A stretch of 64,000 nt of DNA from Psychrobacter aestuarii. GTDB lineage: Bacteria; Pseudomonadota; Gammaproteobacteria; Pseudomonadales; Moraxellaceae. The notes beneath the pieces are model-generated. The model saw only the letters and a list, made by a program, of their open reading frames with translations. It had not been told where the DNA came from and searched no databases. The stretch is from contig NZ_CAJGYT010000001.1 of NCBI RefSeq assembly GCF_904846035.1, positions 248,001-312,000 of the forward strand, given 5' to 3'. A program made the translations under genes and the position numbers. Of the stretch, positions 19,875-28,771 are shown one piece after another; the stretch's first letter is position 1; the number at the start of each line of letters is the position of its first letter.

Positions 19875-20525
19875 ATTGCTTTGCCAAGTATCAAAGCGCG
19901 TCTGATAACCTTCGGGTTTTTGCATCACCAACTCCCAGCAGGTTTCGCCGCGTGCTAAATACTTGATTTCAAAATGAGTGCGAGCGCTGTTTTGAGGCAC
20001 TTTGTAGCGCATGGATGGCAAACACCAAAGAATGGTGGCTTGCTGCTCGGCATTGTCCATATAGCTCTCAATATTGGTCGCAAGGGTAATCTTGCCGCCA
20101 GACTGCAAACGCGACAATAAAAACTCAAAAAACGGCATGTTCAGCCACTGCTGATTGGGATTGTGCGCTTCAGGGTTTGGGTATAGCAGATAGATGTGCT
20201 GTAAGCTGGCTGGTGGCAGGGCGTGAACACTCCACGCGATGGCATCGGCATGGATGGGGGTTAGGTTCGGCAGTGCCTCTTTACTGGCAAGCTTATCAAA
20301 AGCTTCAAATTTGGTGCGTGTGCGCTCGATAGCAATCAGGTGGGTGTCTGGGTGCGCGGGCGCAAAGCCTAAAGCGTGTTTGCCCTTCCCCGCCCCAATC
20401 TCTAACGCAAGATTAGACGCGTTCTGCTGATGTACAATCTCAGGCACAAAAAAATCACGCGGCGCTTTGAGCATTTCTGGACGAAAAGCGCGGGTGTTTC
20501 GGTGGGATAATGCAGAGGATGACAT
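19863..20525 (-). CDS. TrmB-like SAM-dependent methyltransferase, divergent
   Basis: 220-residue Rossmann-fold methyltransferase most like tRNA (guanine-N7) methyltransferase TrmB. The SAM-binding motif LEIGAGKGKHAL and the LIAIERTRTKFE strand are present. At the place of the TrmB substrate motif (normally DPWPKxRHxKRR) this protein has YPNPEAHNPNQQW, which loses the Asp and the basic cluster. It may be a paralogue with another target, or a divergent TrmB. The ATG at 20525 is preceded by AGGAATCC; a GTG lies one codon earlier. It is divergent from yacG across a 90-base gap. Confidence 0.65.
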   Translation of the reverse strand: MSSSALSHRNTRAFRPEMLKAPRDFFVPEIVHQQNASNLALEIGAGKGKHALGFAPAHPDTHLIAIERTRTKFEAFDKLASKEALPNLTPIHADAIAWSVHALPPASLQHIYLLYPNPEAHNPNQQWLNMPFFEFLLSRLQSGGKITLATNIESYMDNAEQQATILWCLPSMRYKVPQNSARTHFEIKYLARGETCWELVMQKPEGYQTRFDTWQSNKIA

Positions 20526-20614
20526 CACAGGATTCCTTATTTGTCTTTTATAGGTCGCGTGCTATTATAACGATTCTAATTTGTGAATACACTGAGGATG
20601 CGCTCATTTCTACC

Positions 20615-20806
20615 ATGACTTCAACGCCCGATACCACCTCGCCCAAACGCTACCCTTGCCCGCAGTGTGGTACCTTAACCGCGTGGCAAGACAATCCGTA
20701 TAAGCCCTTTTGTAGCAAACGCTGCAAGCTACTGGACTTGGGCGCGTGGGCAGATGAGCAGTACAGTCTGCCTACGGAGTCTGACCCCTTCTCCGATGAG
20801 CTATAA
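20615..20806 (+). CDS. yacG: DNA gyrase inhibitor YacG, zinc-binding
   Basis: 63-residue zinc-ribbon protein. In E. coli YacG binds GyrB and inhibits gyrase. The four zinc ligands are CPQC near the N-terminus and CSKRC about 18 residues later, followed by the family's DLGAWADEQY motif and an acidic tail. The frame is open further upstream, but the ATG at 20615 gives the family-typical N-terminus. Usually linked to coaE/pilD, which are not here. Confidence 0.88.
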   Translation: MTSTPDTTSPKRYPCPQCGTLTAWQDNPYKPFCSKRCKLLDLGAWADEQYSLPTESDPFSDEL

Positions 20807-20896
20807 CCCAGCCCCCGCACATTATTCACCCGATTGTTTACTTATGATATGAACGGCATCTGACGTCGTTCATTATTTTTTTACAAGGATATGCTT

Positions 20897-22084
20897 ATGT
20901 CAGCCAGTTATCTGATGCCCACTTATGCCCGTCAACCGATCAGTTTCACCCGTGGTGCTGGCAGCTGGCTATACACCGAAGACGATACCCCTTATCTTGA
21001 CGCGCTAACTGGTATTGCGGTCTGCGGCTTGGGGCATTGCCATCCTACCATCACACAAGCGATTCAAGAGCAAGCAGCAACCTTAATACATACCAGTAAT
21101 CTATTCGGTGTCGATTGGCAAGAGCGTGCAGGCGAAGCCTTGTGTCAAGCTGCGGGTATGGACAGCGTGTTTTTTGCTAATAGTGGCGCAGAAGCCAACG
21201 AAGCGGCGCTAAAAATGGCACGCCTGTATGCGAACAATAAAGGCTTTGCCCGCCCAAAAGTCATTGTGATGGAAAACTCGTTTCACGGTCGTACGCTATT
21301 GTCGGTATCAGCAACTGCCAATCCAAAGGCGCGCGAAGGCTTTTTTACCTTAGATGATGACTTTATCCGTGTGCCATTCGGCGATGTGGACGCTGTCAAA
21401 CAAGCCGCCGAGCAGCATCAAGACATCTGTGCGATTTTGGTTGAGCCGATTCAAGGGGAAGGTGGTCTGAACACGCCTAAAAATGGCTTTACTTATTTAG
21501 AAGAGCTAGAAGCGGTCTGTGATGCCAACGATTGGCTGTTTATGCTGGATGAAGTCCAAACAGGCAATGGTCGTACGGGCAAATACTTTGCCTATCAGCA
21601 CAGCAATGCGCGCCCTGATGTATTGACGACTGCAAAAGGCTTGGGCAATGGTTTCCCTGTCGGCGCATGCATGGTGCGTGGTCGTGCCAATGGTCTGTTT
21701 AGTGCAGGCAGCCACGGCTCAACCTATGGCGGCACACCGCTTGCAAGCCGCGTGGTGTACAGTGTGTATCAAGAACTCAGCAATACCGATGTCATGAGTA
21801 ACGCTGTGACCGAAGGCGACTTTATCCGCAGCCAAGTGACCGACGCTTTAAAAGATTACGGCGTTAGCAGCCGCGGCGCGGGTATGATGATTGGTATCGT
21901 GCTGCCTGAGCACATCGATTGCAGCCAGCTGGTCAACCGTGCGCGTGATGAACAAAAACTGATTATCAATGTCACAGGCGGTCACGTCATTCGCTTATTG
22001 CCACCGCTAAATATGACCCGTGATGAGAGCACACAAGTGGTCGAGCGCTTGGTCGCCTTGCTTAAGCCCACCTTAGCACAATAG
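20897..22084 (+). CDS. argD: Acetylornithine aminotransferase-like class III aminotransferase
   Basis: PLP-dependent class III aminotransferase of the ArgD/AstC group, 395 residues: conversion between N-acetylglutamate semialdehyde and N-acetylornithine in arginine metabolism. Motifs: FFANSGAEANEAALK, SFHGRTLLS, MLDEVQTGNGRTG, and the PLP lysine in TTAKGLGNGFPVGA. The ATG at 20897 is preferred over the one at 20891 because AAGGA lies 7 bases before it and only 1 before the other. The gene stands alone, so a catabolic (succinylornithine) role cannot be excluded. Confidence 0.82.
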   Translation: MSASYLMPTYARQPISFTRGAGSWLYTEDDTPYLDALTGIAVCGLGHCHPTITQAIQEQAATLIHTSNLFGVDWQERAGEALCQAAGMDSVFFANSGAEANEAALKMARLYANNKGFARPKVIVMENSFHGRTLLSVSATANPKAREGFFTLDDDFIRVPFGDVDAVKQAAEQHQDICAILVEPIQGEGGLNTPKNGFTYLEELEAVCDANDWLFMLDEVQTGNGRTGKYFAYQHSNARPDVLTTAKGLGNGFPVGACMVRGRANGLFSAGSHGSTYGGTPLASRVVYSVYQELSNTDVMSNAVTEGDFIRSQVTDALKDYGVSSRGAGMMIGIVLPEHIDCSQLVNRARDEQKLIINVTGGHVIRLLPPLNMTRDESTQVVERLVALLKPTLAQ

Positions 22085-22113
22085 GTTATATGCGCTGCCC
22101 TTATGCTGAGCGA

Positions 22114-22151
22114 TAAAAAAGCCCACTAACGCTGGTTGGTGGGCTTTTTAT
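22114..22151. terminator. Bidirectional terminator between argD and the LysR gene
   Basis: AAAAAAGCCCAC / GTGGGCTTTTT with internal pairing of AACGCTGGTT; located between the convergent genes. Confidence 0.8.
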
Positions 22152-22191
22152 ATACAGTGCTTAACTACCAAAGACTTGGTTAGAAGTAAGC

Positions 22192-23091
22192 TTAGTTGGT
22201 TTGAAAATACTTTTTGAGCACTTCAAGGCAGCGTACAATTTTTGCTGGCTGCTGCTCACGACTCAATGTGACGGCATACAGTACAAAACTTGGCAATTTA
22301 TAACCCGTCAATACTTCGACCAATGCGCCGCTTTCTAGCTCTTTACGCACGTCCATTTCCATGACACGAATCAAACCATGCCCTTCTTTTGCCAGTGTGG
22401 TCGCCATAAATACGTTGTTGGTATGCATGCGCGATTGCATCTTAATGCGGGTTTTTTTACCCGTTTCTGTTTGCGTCAGCTCCAAAATGGCAGGGTCTTT
22501 TGTGAGTTCGATACAAATAAGATTGTGCTCACTTAAATCTTTTGGTGATTCAATCTTAGGGTGCTGGCGCAAATACTGCGGTGAGGCGACCAGCAGCTGA
22601 CGCACGTCTGTCAAAGGATAACTGCTCAGCGCATGGTCATCAATGCTGGGGCTCATACGAACGGCAATATCGATGCGCTCATCAATCATATCGACATAGT
22701 GATTGTCCGCCAGATAGTTGATGCTCAAGTCATCGTGCGCCGCCATCCACGTCGATAATGCGGGCAAAATATGATGTACGCCAAGTTCAGGGGTGGTCGC
22801 AATGCGCAAACTGCCTGCCAATTCGTCACGCAGCTGATTGACCCTGATGCGACCTTGTTCAGCCGCACTGACCACATCTTTTGCCGCCTCGTAAAAACTC
22901 TCCCCTGCTTCTGTTAAGCTGAGCTTACGAGTCGAGCGGTGCAGCAACACCACGCCAAGCTCATTTTCTAACGAGCGAATCTGTTGGCTGACCGCACTTG
23001 TGGTAATGCCCAATTCTCTTGCTGAGCCACTAAATGAGCCGTGTCCAACAACACTGGCAAACACCGCCATACCGCGTAAATTATCTAACAT
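22192..23091 (-). CDS. LysR-family transcriptional regulator
   Basis: 299 residues with the N-terminal winged helix-turn-helix (GSFSGSARELGITTSAVSQQIRSLENELG, LLHRSTRKLSLTEAG) and a C-terminal periplasmic-binding-protein-like effector domain. The internal ATG at 23091 is used because GGTGAGAG precedes it. The effector and target genes are unknown: its neighbours are convergent argD and the co-directional dnaX upstream, so there is no divergent partner to suggest a target. Confidence 0.85.
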   Translation of the reverse strand: MLDNLRGMAVFASVVGHGSFSGSARELGITTSAVSQQIRSLENELGVVLLHRSTRKLSLTEAGESFYEAAKDVVSAAEQGRIRVNQLRDELAGSLRIATTPELGVHHILPALSTWMAAHDDLSINYLADNHYVDMIDERIDIAVRMSPSIDDHALSSYPLTDVRQLLVASPQYLRQHPKIESPKDLSEHNLICIELTKDPAILELTQTETGKKTRIKMQSRMHTNNVFMATTLAKEGHGLIRVMEMDVRKELESGALVEVLTGYKLPSFVLYAVTLSREQQPAKIVRCLEVLKKYFQTN

Positions 23092-23213
23092 ACTCTCACC
23101 CAAGCTGTTGCACAATTTTTAATATTGCTTAAACATTATAACCCAATATCTACAATTTTAAAGGTTTTCATGTGTAGCTGAGCAAGATTCATGCCAAGAG
23201 TGTCAATAATGTG

Positions 23214-25355
23214 CTAGGGGGTTTCTATCAGCTGTGCTTTGCCCATTTTGCCTTCACCGCGCTGCTGTAGATACTGCATCACAGGCGACTGCTGCAGCTG
23301 CTGCTCAGCCTTTGCGACCGCTTGCACCTTTCTTGTGGCTTGGCGTAGGTGCGGCAATAAGTCGTCACTGTCTGCCAAAGTACGGTCAATCTGTAAGCTG
23401 ATACTGGCATTCGTGAACTGACGGGTCAGCTTTTCTACCAGCTGCTCAAAGATGGAGTGCATGTGCGCGGTATCGACGGTGGTGACAAATACCGACTCGC
23501 CATCGCACAGCCCTGTCATCACCCCTTGTCTGGCAAGCGCGCGCTCATCCTCTGCCAACAGTGACTGCTCACGGGCGTTTTGTAGCCAGTAGTCCCATTT
23601 TTCAGGTGTCCACTGCCCTGTTAACGCTTGTGGCGGACAGCGCAGCAGTTGGCGTGGGTCGTCCGCATCAGCATTAGGCGTGACTGAGTGTGAGGGTAAC
23701 TGAGAATCATTTTCGCTGGGTTCGGCAATTGGTTCGGCAATTGGTTCGGCAATTGGTTCGGCAATTGGTTCGGCAATTGGTTCGGCAATTGGTTCGGCAA
23801 TTGGTTCGGCAATTGGTTCGGCAATTGGTTCGGCAATTGGTTCGGCAATTGGTTCGGCAATTGGTTCGGCAATTGGTTTCGGCAATTGGTTCGGCAATTG
23901 TTCGGCAATTGGTTCGGCAATTGGTTCGGCAATTGGTTCGGCAATTGGTTCGGCAATTGGTTCGGCAATTGGTTCGGCAATTGGTTCGGCAATTGGTTCG
24001 GCAATTGGTTCGGCAATTGGTTCGGCAATTGGTTCGGCAATTGGTTCGGCAATGTTTTGCGGCTCAGGAATCGGCGGCGCTTCTAGTGGTGATAACTCTT
24101 GGTTTTGCAGCGTATTTTCATCATAAGCATCAGCAAAACTGTCGTCATCCATTTCGCCGTCTTGACTATACTGCTCTGCATCATTTTCATGATAAGAATT
24201 GCTGTCATCATAAGGTGCATTGTCAGGCGGTGTTTGCGCGCCACCGAGCATCTTATCGGCAGGCAGTGGACGAAAGGCAAGCAGGCGCAGTAAGCACATC
24301 TCTAAAGCCTGCATCGGCGTATTGGCAAGTTTGATACCCTCGCGCGCTTGTACCACGATTTCATAATACAGCTGCAACACATCGGCGCTGATATGCTGCG
24401 CAAGCGTCTGAATATGCTGGGCTTGCTGCTCATTGACATTGAGCGATACTTGCGGCAACACCTGCATCAAAGCCAGCTGATGCAGCAGCTCTGCCAGCCC
24501 ATCAAACATACTCGCGGCATCGACCATTTGCATACGCATCTGCTCGATATGCGCGGCAACCGCAGGTTTATCATCGTTATAAATATCGGTCAGCAAACTG
24601 ACCAAATCGGCAGCGTCAATCAAGCCGAGCATGGCATTGACCGTGGCATCATCGAGCGCGCCCTGCCCAAAGGCAATGGCTTGGTCGGTTAAGGACAAGG
24701 CATCGCGCACCGAGCCTTTGGCGGCGTTTGCCAGTTGCCATAACGCAGGCTGCGTGTAATTCACCTGCTCTTTGGTCAAGATATCCGCCAAATGCTCGCT
24801 CAGCAGCGCTTGCGGCAAAGGACGCAGCACAAACTGCAAACAGCGTGAAATGATGGTAATCGGCAGCTTTTGTGGGTCGGTGGTCGCCAGCAAAAACTTG
24901 ACGTGCTCAGGTGGCTCTTCGAGCGTTTTTAACAGCGCGTTAAAGCTGTGCGTCGAGAGCATGTGCACTTCATCAATCAAATACACCTTGTAGCGTCCTT
25001 GGGTCGGCGCATAGGGTACGTTGTCCAGCAGCTCACGGGTGTCTTCAACCTTAGTGCGCGAGGCAGCATCAATCTCAATGAGGTCAATAAAACGCCCTTG
25101 GTCAATCGCCACGCAATGCTCACACACCCCACATGGCGTACTGGTCACGCCCGTGTCACAGTTTAGGCACTTTGCCAAAATGCGCGCGATGGTGGTCTTA
25201 CCCACACCGCGCGTCCCTGTAAACAAATACGCATGGTGCAAGCGCTCATAATCAATGGCATTAATCAGCGCCTGTGAGACGTGCGTTTGCCCAATCAGCT
25301 CGTGAAAGTTTTTGGGGCGATATTTGCGGGCTAAGACTTGATATTGCTGCGTCAT
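23214..25355 (-). CDS. dnaX: DNA polymerase III subunit gamma/tau, with a long tetrapeptide repeat
   Basis: Clamp-loader ATPase of the replisome. 713 residues. The N-terminal AAA+ region has Walker A (GTRGVGKTT), the zinc module (CLNC ... CGVCEHC) and the Walker B DEVHMLS. Residues about 434-546 are a Pro-Ile-Ala-Glu tetrapeptide repeat encoded by 12-bp units. Residues about 547-713 are the tau-specific C-terminal domain, which in E. coli contacts the alpha polymerase. Two compensating 1-base indels in the repeat put a short EQLPNQLPK segment inside it. I found no A-AAA-AAG slippery sequence of the kind that makes gamma in E. coli. The start at 25355 gives MTQQYQVLARKYRP; an ATG two codons earlier is possible. 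Confidence 0.93.
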   Translation of the reverse strand: MTQQYQVLARKYRPKNFHELIGQTHVSQALINAIDYERLHHAYLFTGTRGVGKTTIARILAKCLNCDTGVTSTPCGVCEHCVAIDQGRFIDLIEIDAASRTKVEDTRELLDNVPYAPTQGRYKVYLIDEVHMLSTHSFNALLKTLEEPPEHVKFLLATTDPQKLPITIISRCLQFVLRPLPQALLSEHLADILTKEQVNYTQPALWQLANAAKGSVRDALSLTDQAIAFGQGALDDATVNAMLGLIDAADLVSLLTDIYNDDKPAVAAHIEQMRMQMVDAASMFDGLAELLHQLALMQVLPQVSLNVNEQQAQHIQTLAQHISADVLQLYYEIVVQAREGIKLANTPMQALEMCLLRLLAFRPLPADKMLGGAQTPPDNAPYDDSNSYHENDAEQYSQDGEMDDDSFADAYDENTLQNQELSPLEAPPIPEPQNIAEPIAEPIAEPIAEPIAEPIAEPIAEPIAEPIAEPIAEPIAEPIAEPIAEQLPNQLPKPIAEPIAEPIAEPIAEPIAEPIAEPIAEPIAEPIAEPIAEPIAEPIAEPIAEPSENDSQLPSHSVTPNADADDPRQLLRCPPQALTGQWTPEKWDYWLQNAREQSLLAEDERALARQGVMTGLCDGESVFVTTVDTAHMHSIFEQLVEKLTRQFTNASISLQIDRTLADSDDLLPHLRQATRKVQAVAKAEQQLQQSPVMQYLQQRGEGKMGKAQLIETP
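23719..24054. repeat. 12-bp minisatellite inside dnaX, 28 units
   Basis: Tandem GGTTCGGCAATT on the plus strand. Units 1-13 (23719-23874) are exact. Unit 14 (23875-23887) has 13 bases, with an extra T. Unit 15 is exact. Unit 16 (23900-23910) has 11 bases, with one G lost. Units 17-27 (23911-24042) are exact, and unit 28 is degenerate (ends AATG). All reading frames through the unit lack stops. Confidence 0.95.
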
Positions 25356-25397
25356 ATCCATCCAGTATGCCAAGTGATTTTAGGGGATTTATTATAG

Positions 25398-25427
25398 CAA
25401 AAAGCCAGCGCGAACGTCTGGCTTCTT
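25398..25427 (-). terminator. Rho-independent terminator after lysS
   Basis: On the minus strand, AGCCAG ... CTGGCT stem followed by TTTTTG, 80 bases after the lysS stop and before dnaX. Confidence 0.65.
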
Positions 25428-25507
25428 GTGATAAGCGAATAAGGAGCGAATAAGGGTAAGCTCAACAGCATGCTGTATTTATAAGGCAATACAGCGTGCA
25501 TCAATCC

Positions 25508-27031
25508 TTACTTACGGCGCATGTGCGGGAACAAAATCACATCGCGGATGCTTGCCGAATCGGTCAATAGCATGACCAGACGGTCGATACCGATGCCTTC
25601 ACCAGCGGTCGGTGGTAAGCCGTAAGACAAGGCTTCGATATACTCTTCATCAAAGTGCATGGCTTCGTCATCGCCTGCGTCTTTTTCGGCGACCTGACCA
25701 CGGAAGCGCTCGGCTTGGTCGGCAGGGTCGTTCAGCTCGCTAAAGCCGTTTGCCAGCTCGCGTCCACCCACGAACAGCTCAAAGCGGTCGGTAATCTCAG
25801 GATTCTCATCGTTACGACGCGCGAGCGGTGACGTCTCGGCAGGATACTGAGTGATAAAGGTCGGCTGACGCAGTTGATGCTCGGCGGTCTCTTCAAAGAT
25901 AATGGTCTGCAATTTACCAATACCAAAGCCTTCTTTGACCTGCTGCTTGAGCGTGTTTGCTACGTAATCTGCTAAGTATTCGCGCTCATTGACACGCGCC
26001 ATGTCAAAGCCTTCGGCGTATTGGGCAATGGCATCAGTCATAGACAGACGCGCAAAGGGCGCTTTTAGACTGATGTCTTCACCTTGATAGGTAATCTCAG
26101 TCGTGCCCAAAATATCGGTTGATAATTGGCTAAACAGACGCTCGGTCAAGTCCATCAAGTCATGATAATCCGCGTACGCCTGATAAAACTCAATCATGGT
26201 AAATTCAGGATTGTGACGGGTAGAGACGCCTTCGTTACGGAAGCTGCGGTTAATCTCAAAAACGCGCTCAAAACCGCCGACCACCAAGCGCTTGAGGTAC
26301 AGCTCTGGCGCGATACGCAGATATAGTGGCATATCCAGCGCGTTGTGATGGGTCTCAAACGGACGCGCCACCGCACCACCTGGAATCGGATGCATCATCG
26401 GCGTTTCGACTTCCATAAAGCGCTCATTCAACATAAACTGACGAATACCGCTGATCACCTGACTGCGCACCATAAAGGTATCACGCGTAGTCTCATTGGT
26501 CATCAAATCAAGATGACGGTTACGATAGCGCGCTTCAACATCTGCTAAACCATGGAATTTGTTTGGCATCGGGCGCAGTGATTTGGTCAACAGACTAATC
26601 TCTTCGATATGTACGTACAAGTCACCTTTGCCTGAGCGACCAATATAGCCTGATACGCCAACGATATCACCCAAGTCCAGCCCTTTAATCAAGGCGCGGG
26701 TCTCATCGTCCAGCTCTTTACGCGCAACGTAAAGCTGAATGCGACCTGTCATGTCTTGAATGACCAAGAATGAGCCACGGTTCAGCATCACGCGACCTGC
26801 GATACTGACCTGTGTCTTTTCGCCATTGGCGACTTTTTCTTCGATTTCTTGTTTTGATACGCCATCAAACGCCTCTTGCAAATCTTTTGCATAATGGGTG
26901 CGTTTAAAGGTGTTTGGGTACGGCTGTTTACCTGAGGCAGTGATATCATCTAGCTTGGCTTGGAGTTGCGCGATCAGCTCATTGGTGTCTTCTGGCGCTT
27001 GGGTTTGGTCTTGGTTGCTTTGCTTTGACAT
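25508..27031 (-). CDS. lysS: Lysine-tRNA ligase, class II
   Basis: Charges tRNA-Lys. 507 residues (E. coli LysS 505) with the OB-fold anticodon-binding domain ([19 protein letters not shown]) and class II catalytic motifs (motif 2 [20 protein letters not shown]; motif 3 [10 protein letters not shown]). The frame is open 53 codons further upstream, but that stretch is hydrophobic and unrelated; the ATG at 27031 is preceded by GAGAG and begins the normal N-terminal region. It lies downstream of prfA on the same strand with a 200-base gap. Confidence 0.95.
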   Translation of the reverse strand: MSKQSNQDQTQAPEDTNELIAQLQAKLDDITASGKQPYPNTFKRTHYAKDLQEAFDGVSKQEIEEKVANGEKTQVSIAGRVMLNRGSFLVIQDMTGRIQLYVARKELDDETRALIKGLDLGDIVGVSGYIGRSGKGDLYVHIEEISLLTKSLRPMPNKFHGLADVEARYRNRHLDLMTNETTRDTFMVRSQVISGIRQFMLNERFMEVETPMMHPIPGGAVARPFETHHNALDMPLYLRIAPELYLKRLVVGGFERVFEINRSFRNEGVSTRHNPEFTMIEFYQAYADYHDLMDLTERLFSQLSTDILGTTEITYQGEDISLKAPFARLSMTDAIAQYAEGFDMARVNEREYLADYVANTLKQQVKEGFGIGKLQTIIFEETAEHQLRQPTFITQYPAETSPLARRNDENPEITDRFELFVGGRELANGFSELNDPADQAERFRGQVAEKDAGDDEAMHFDEEYIEALSYGLPPTAGEGIGIDRLVMLLTDSASIRDVILFPHMRRK

Positions 27032-27231
27032 AATACTCTCAATATTATTAGGTAAAAAGGTGAATAAAAAACAGAAAAATCGAATCAATAGTACGCTTAT
27101 CAGCGGTCGTGATGAACAGCAAACACGGATAAAACAGTAAGAAACCATAAAAAATAATAAGTAGGCAGCACCCAAAGTGCCGCCCGTCATTATCTTATCA
27201 TTTATTTATCGACACTGACCATCAGAGTGGC

Positions 27232-28323
27232 TTACATCTCGCCGCCAATACTTGCCATCAAGTCGGCTTGGTGCTCACGCAGTAGCGCGTCCAGCATCTC
27301 ATCCAAGTCGCCTTCCATAATGCTGTCAAGCTTGTACAAGGTCAAGTTAATACGGTGGTCGGTCATGCGCCCTTGCGGGAAGTTGTAGGTACGGATACGC
27401 TCACTGCGATCGCCACTACCGACGAGGTCACGGCGGATAGAGTCTGCCGCGTCGACCTGCGCCTGTACTTTGGCTTGCTGGATTTTAGAAATCAGCATCT
27501 TCATCGCTTTGTCACGGTTTTTATGCTGACTGCGCTCTTGCTGACATTCCACCACGGTACCTGTCGGAATGTGCGTCAGACGTACCGCAGAGTCGGTGGT
27601 GTTGACGTGCTGACCACCCGCGCCGCTTGAGCGGAAAGTATCCATACGGATATCGGCAGGATTGATGGTCACGGTGTCGTCAATCTCAACTTCAGGCATG
27701 ACCGCAACAGTACAGGCTGAGGTGTGTACGCGCCCTTGGCTCTCGGTTTCAGGCACGCGCTGGACGCGGTGTGCGCCTGATTCGAACTTTAGGCGACCAT
27801 AGACGCTGTTACCTGACACGCGGCTGATGATTTCTTTATAGCCGCCGTGCTCGCCTTCGCTTGCTGATAGGATTTCGACTTGCCAGCCTTGATTTTGTGC
27901 GTACTTTTGGTACATGCGGAATAAGTCGCCTGAGAAAATCGCTGCCTCGTCCCCGCCCGTACCTGCGCGAATCTCTAAGAACGCAGGCACTTTGTCATTC
28001 GGGTCTTTGGGCAGCATCATGACGTTCAGCTCTTCTTCCATCTCGGCGATGGCGGCGCGTGCGGAGTCAATTTCGTCCTGCATCATCTCACGCATGTCAG
28101 CGTCGTCACTGTCCGCGAGCATGGCTTCGGCGTCCGCTTGATCGGTCTCGGCGCGCACGTAGTTTTGCCACAAGGTGGTGATGTCCATCAGGTCGCTGTG
28201 CTCAACCGACAGCTCGCGAAACTTATTGCTATCGCTGATGACCTCTGGGTCAGATAATAAGGCGGTGACCTCTTCATAGCGGTCTACCATCTGGTCTAAA
28301 CGCAAGCGTAAGGATTCTTTCAT
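27232..28323 (-). CDS. prfA: Peptide chain release factor 1
   Basis: Terminates translation at UAA and UAG. 363 residues (E. coli 360). The GGQ motif sits in [18 protein letters not shown], and the PxT tripeptide of the RF1 anticodon loop is PET in [14 protein letters not shown]. The usual partner genes hemA and prmC are not adjacent. Confidence 0.95.
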   Translation of the reverse strand: MKESLRLRLDQMVDRYEEVTALLSDPEVISDSNKFRELSVEHSDLMDITTLWQNYVRAETDQADAEAMLADSDDADMREMMQDEIDSARAAIAEMEEELNVMMLPKDPNDKVPAFLEIRAGTGGDEAAIFSGDLFRMYQKYAQNQGWQVEILSASEGEHGGYKEIISRVSGNSVYGRLKFESGAHRVQRVPETESQGRVHTSACTVAVMPEVEIDDTVTINPADIRMDTFRSSGAGGQHVNTTDSAVRLTHIPTGTVVECQQERSQHKNRDKAMKMLISKIQQAKVQAQVDAADSIRRDLVGSGDRSERIRTYNFPQGRMTDHRINLTLYKLDSIMEGDLDEMLDALLREHQADLMASIGGEM

Positions 28324-28588
28324 AACAAGGCTTTCATCAGGTAATAGGAATAAGGGGGCGATTATAACAAATTTTTGCGGTGAAATTAAAACCGCTGCAG
28401 AAACTTCATAGATTTGTGGTATTTGTTGTTTCTTAGCAGTGCGTGTTAGGTGATTTGGCTGGGAGTTTTTATTTGCTTAGGCTATTTTTAGTTTTATCAG
28501 GCAAGACATAAGCCGTTTATTACGCAAGTTTTTATCATCAGTATTGAGTAAAAAAACCTGTCACACAACAGTGCGCTCAATTGAATCC

Positions 28589-28636
28589 TATTTTTCTTGC
28601 TTGCTGTGACTGCGTCACCAGAGGCTGCGAAAAATA
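28589..28636. repeat. Dispersed 48-bp hairpin repeat, copy A
   Basis: Ends TATTTTTC / GAAAAATA are inverted. The middle contains a perfect GTGAC-TGC-GTCAC hairpin. Copies of identical length occur at 34950-34997 and 47760-47807, in the same orientation. Confidence 0.75.
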
Positions 28637-28705
28637 CCATTCAATCTTGCTATAGCTGATGTATAAACCCTCGGCTTTATAAACATAGAGCCAAAACCCG
28701 CACCG

Positions 28706-28747
28706 CAAAAACAACAATAGCCAAGACGACGCTCAGCTATTGTGTTG
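28706..28747 (-). terminator. Probable terminator after the KAS III gene
   Basis: On the minus strand, CAACACAATAGC pairs with GCTATTGTTG across a 13-base loop and is followed by TTTTTG, 25 bases after the stop. Confidence 0.65.
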
Positions 28748-28771
28748 CTTATTAGGCGGTTGCGGTGGGTC

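Larger units (their letters stand above)
28324..28771. other. Intergenic region upstream of prfA
   Basis: 448 bases without a gene. It holds one copy of the short CTTAGGCTATTTTT motif (28476-28489), one copy of the 48-bp hairpin repeat (28589-28636), and the terminator of the upstream KAS III gene. No promoter for prfA could be assigned with confidence. Confidence 0.6.

Noticed and set aside
23719..24054. Tandem repeats considered as a CRISPR array
   Set aside because: Units are 12 bases, directly adjacent and without spacers, inside a coding region.
23690..24334. Long reading frames on both strands through the dnaX repeat, coding for VRQL or LPNQ repeats
   Set aside because: The 12-bp unit has no stop in any frame, so every frame stays open. 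Only the Pro-Ile-Ala-Glu frame continues into recognisable DnaX domains on both sides.
23214..25355. E. coli-type programmed frameshift site in dnaX
   Set aside because: I looked for A-AAA-AAG on the coding strand and found none before or after the repeat.
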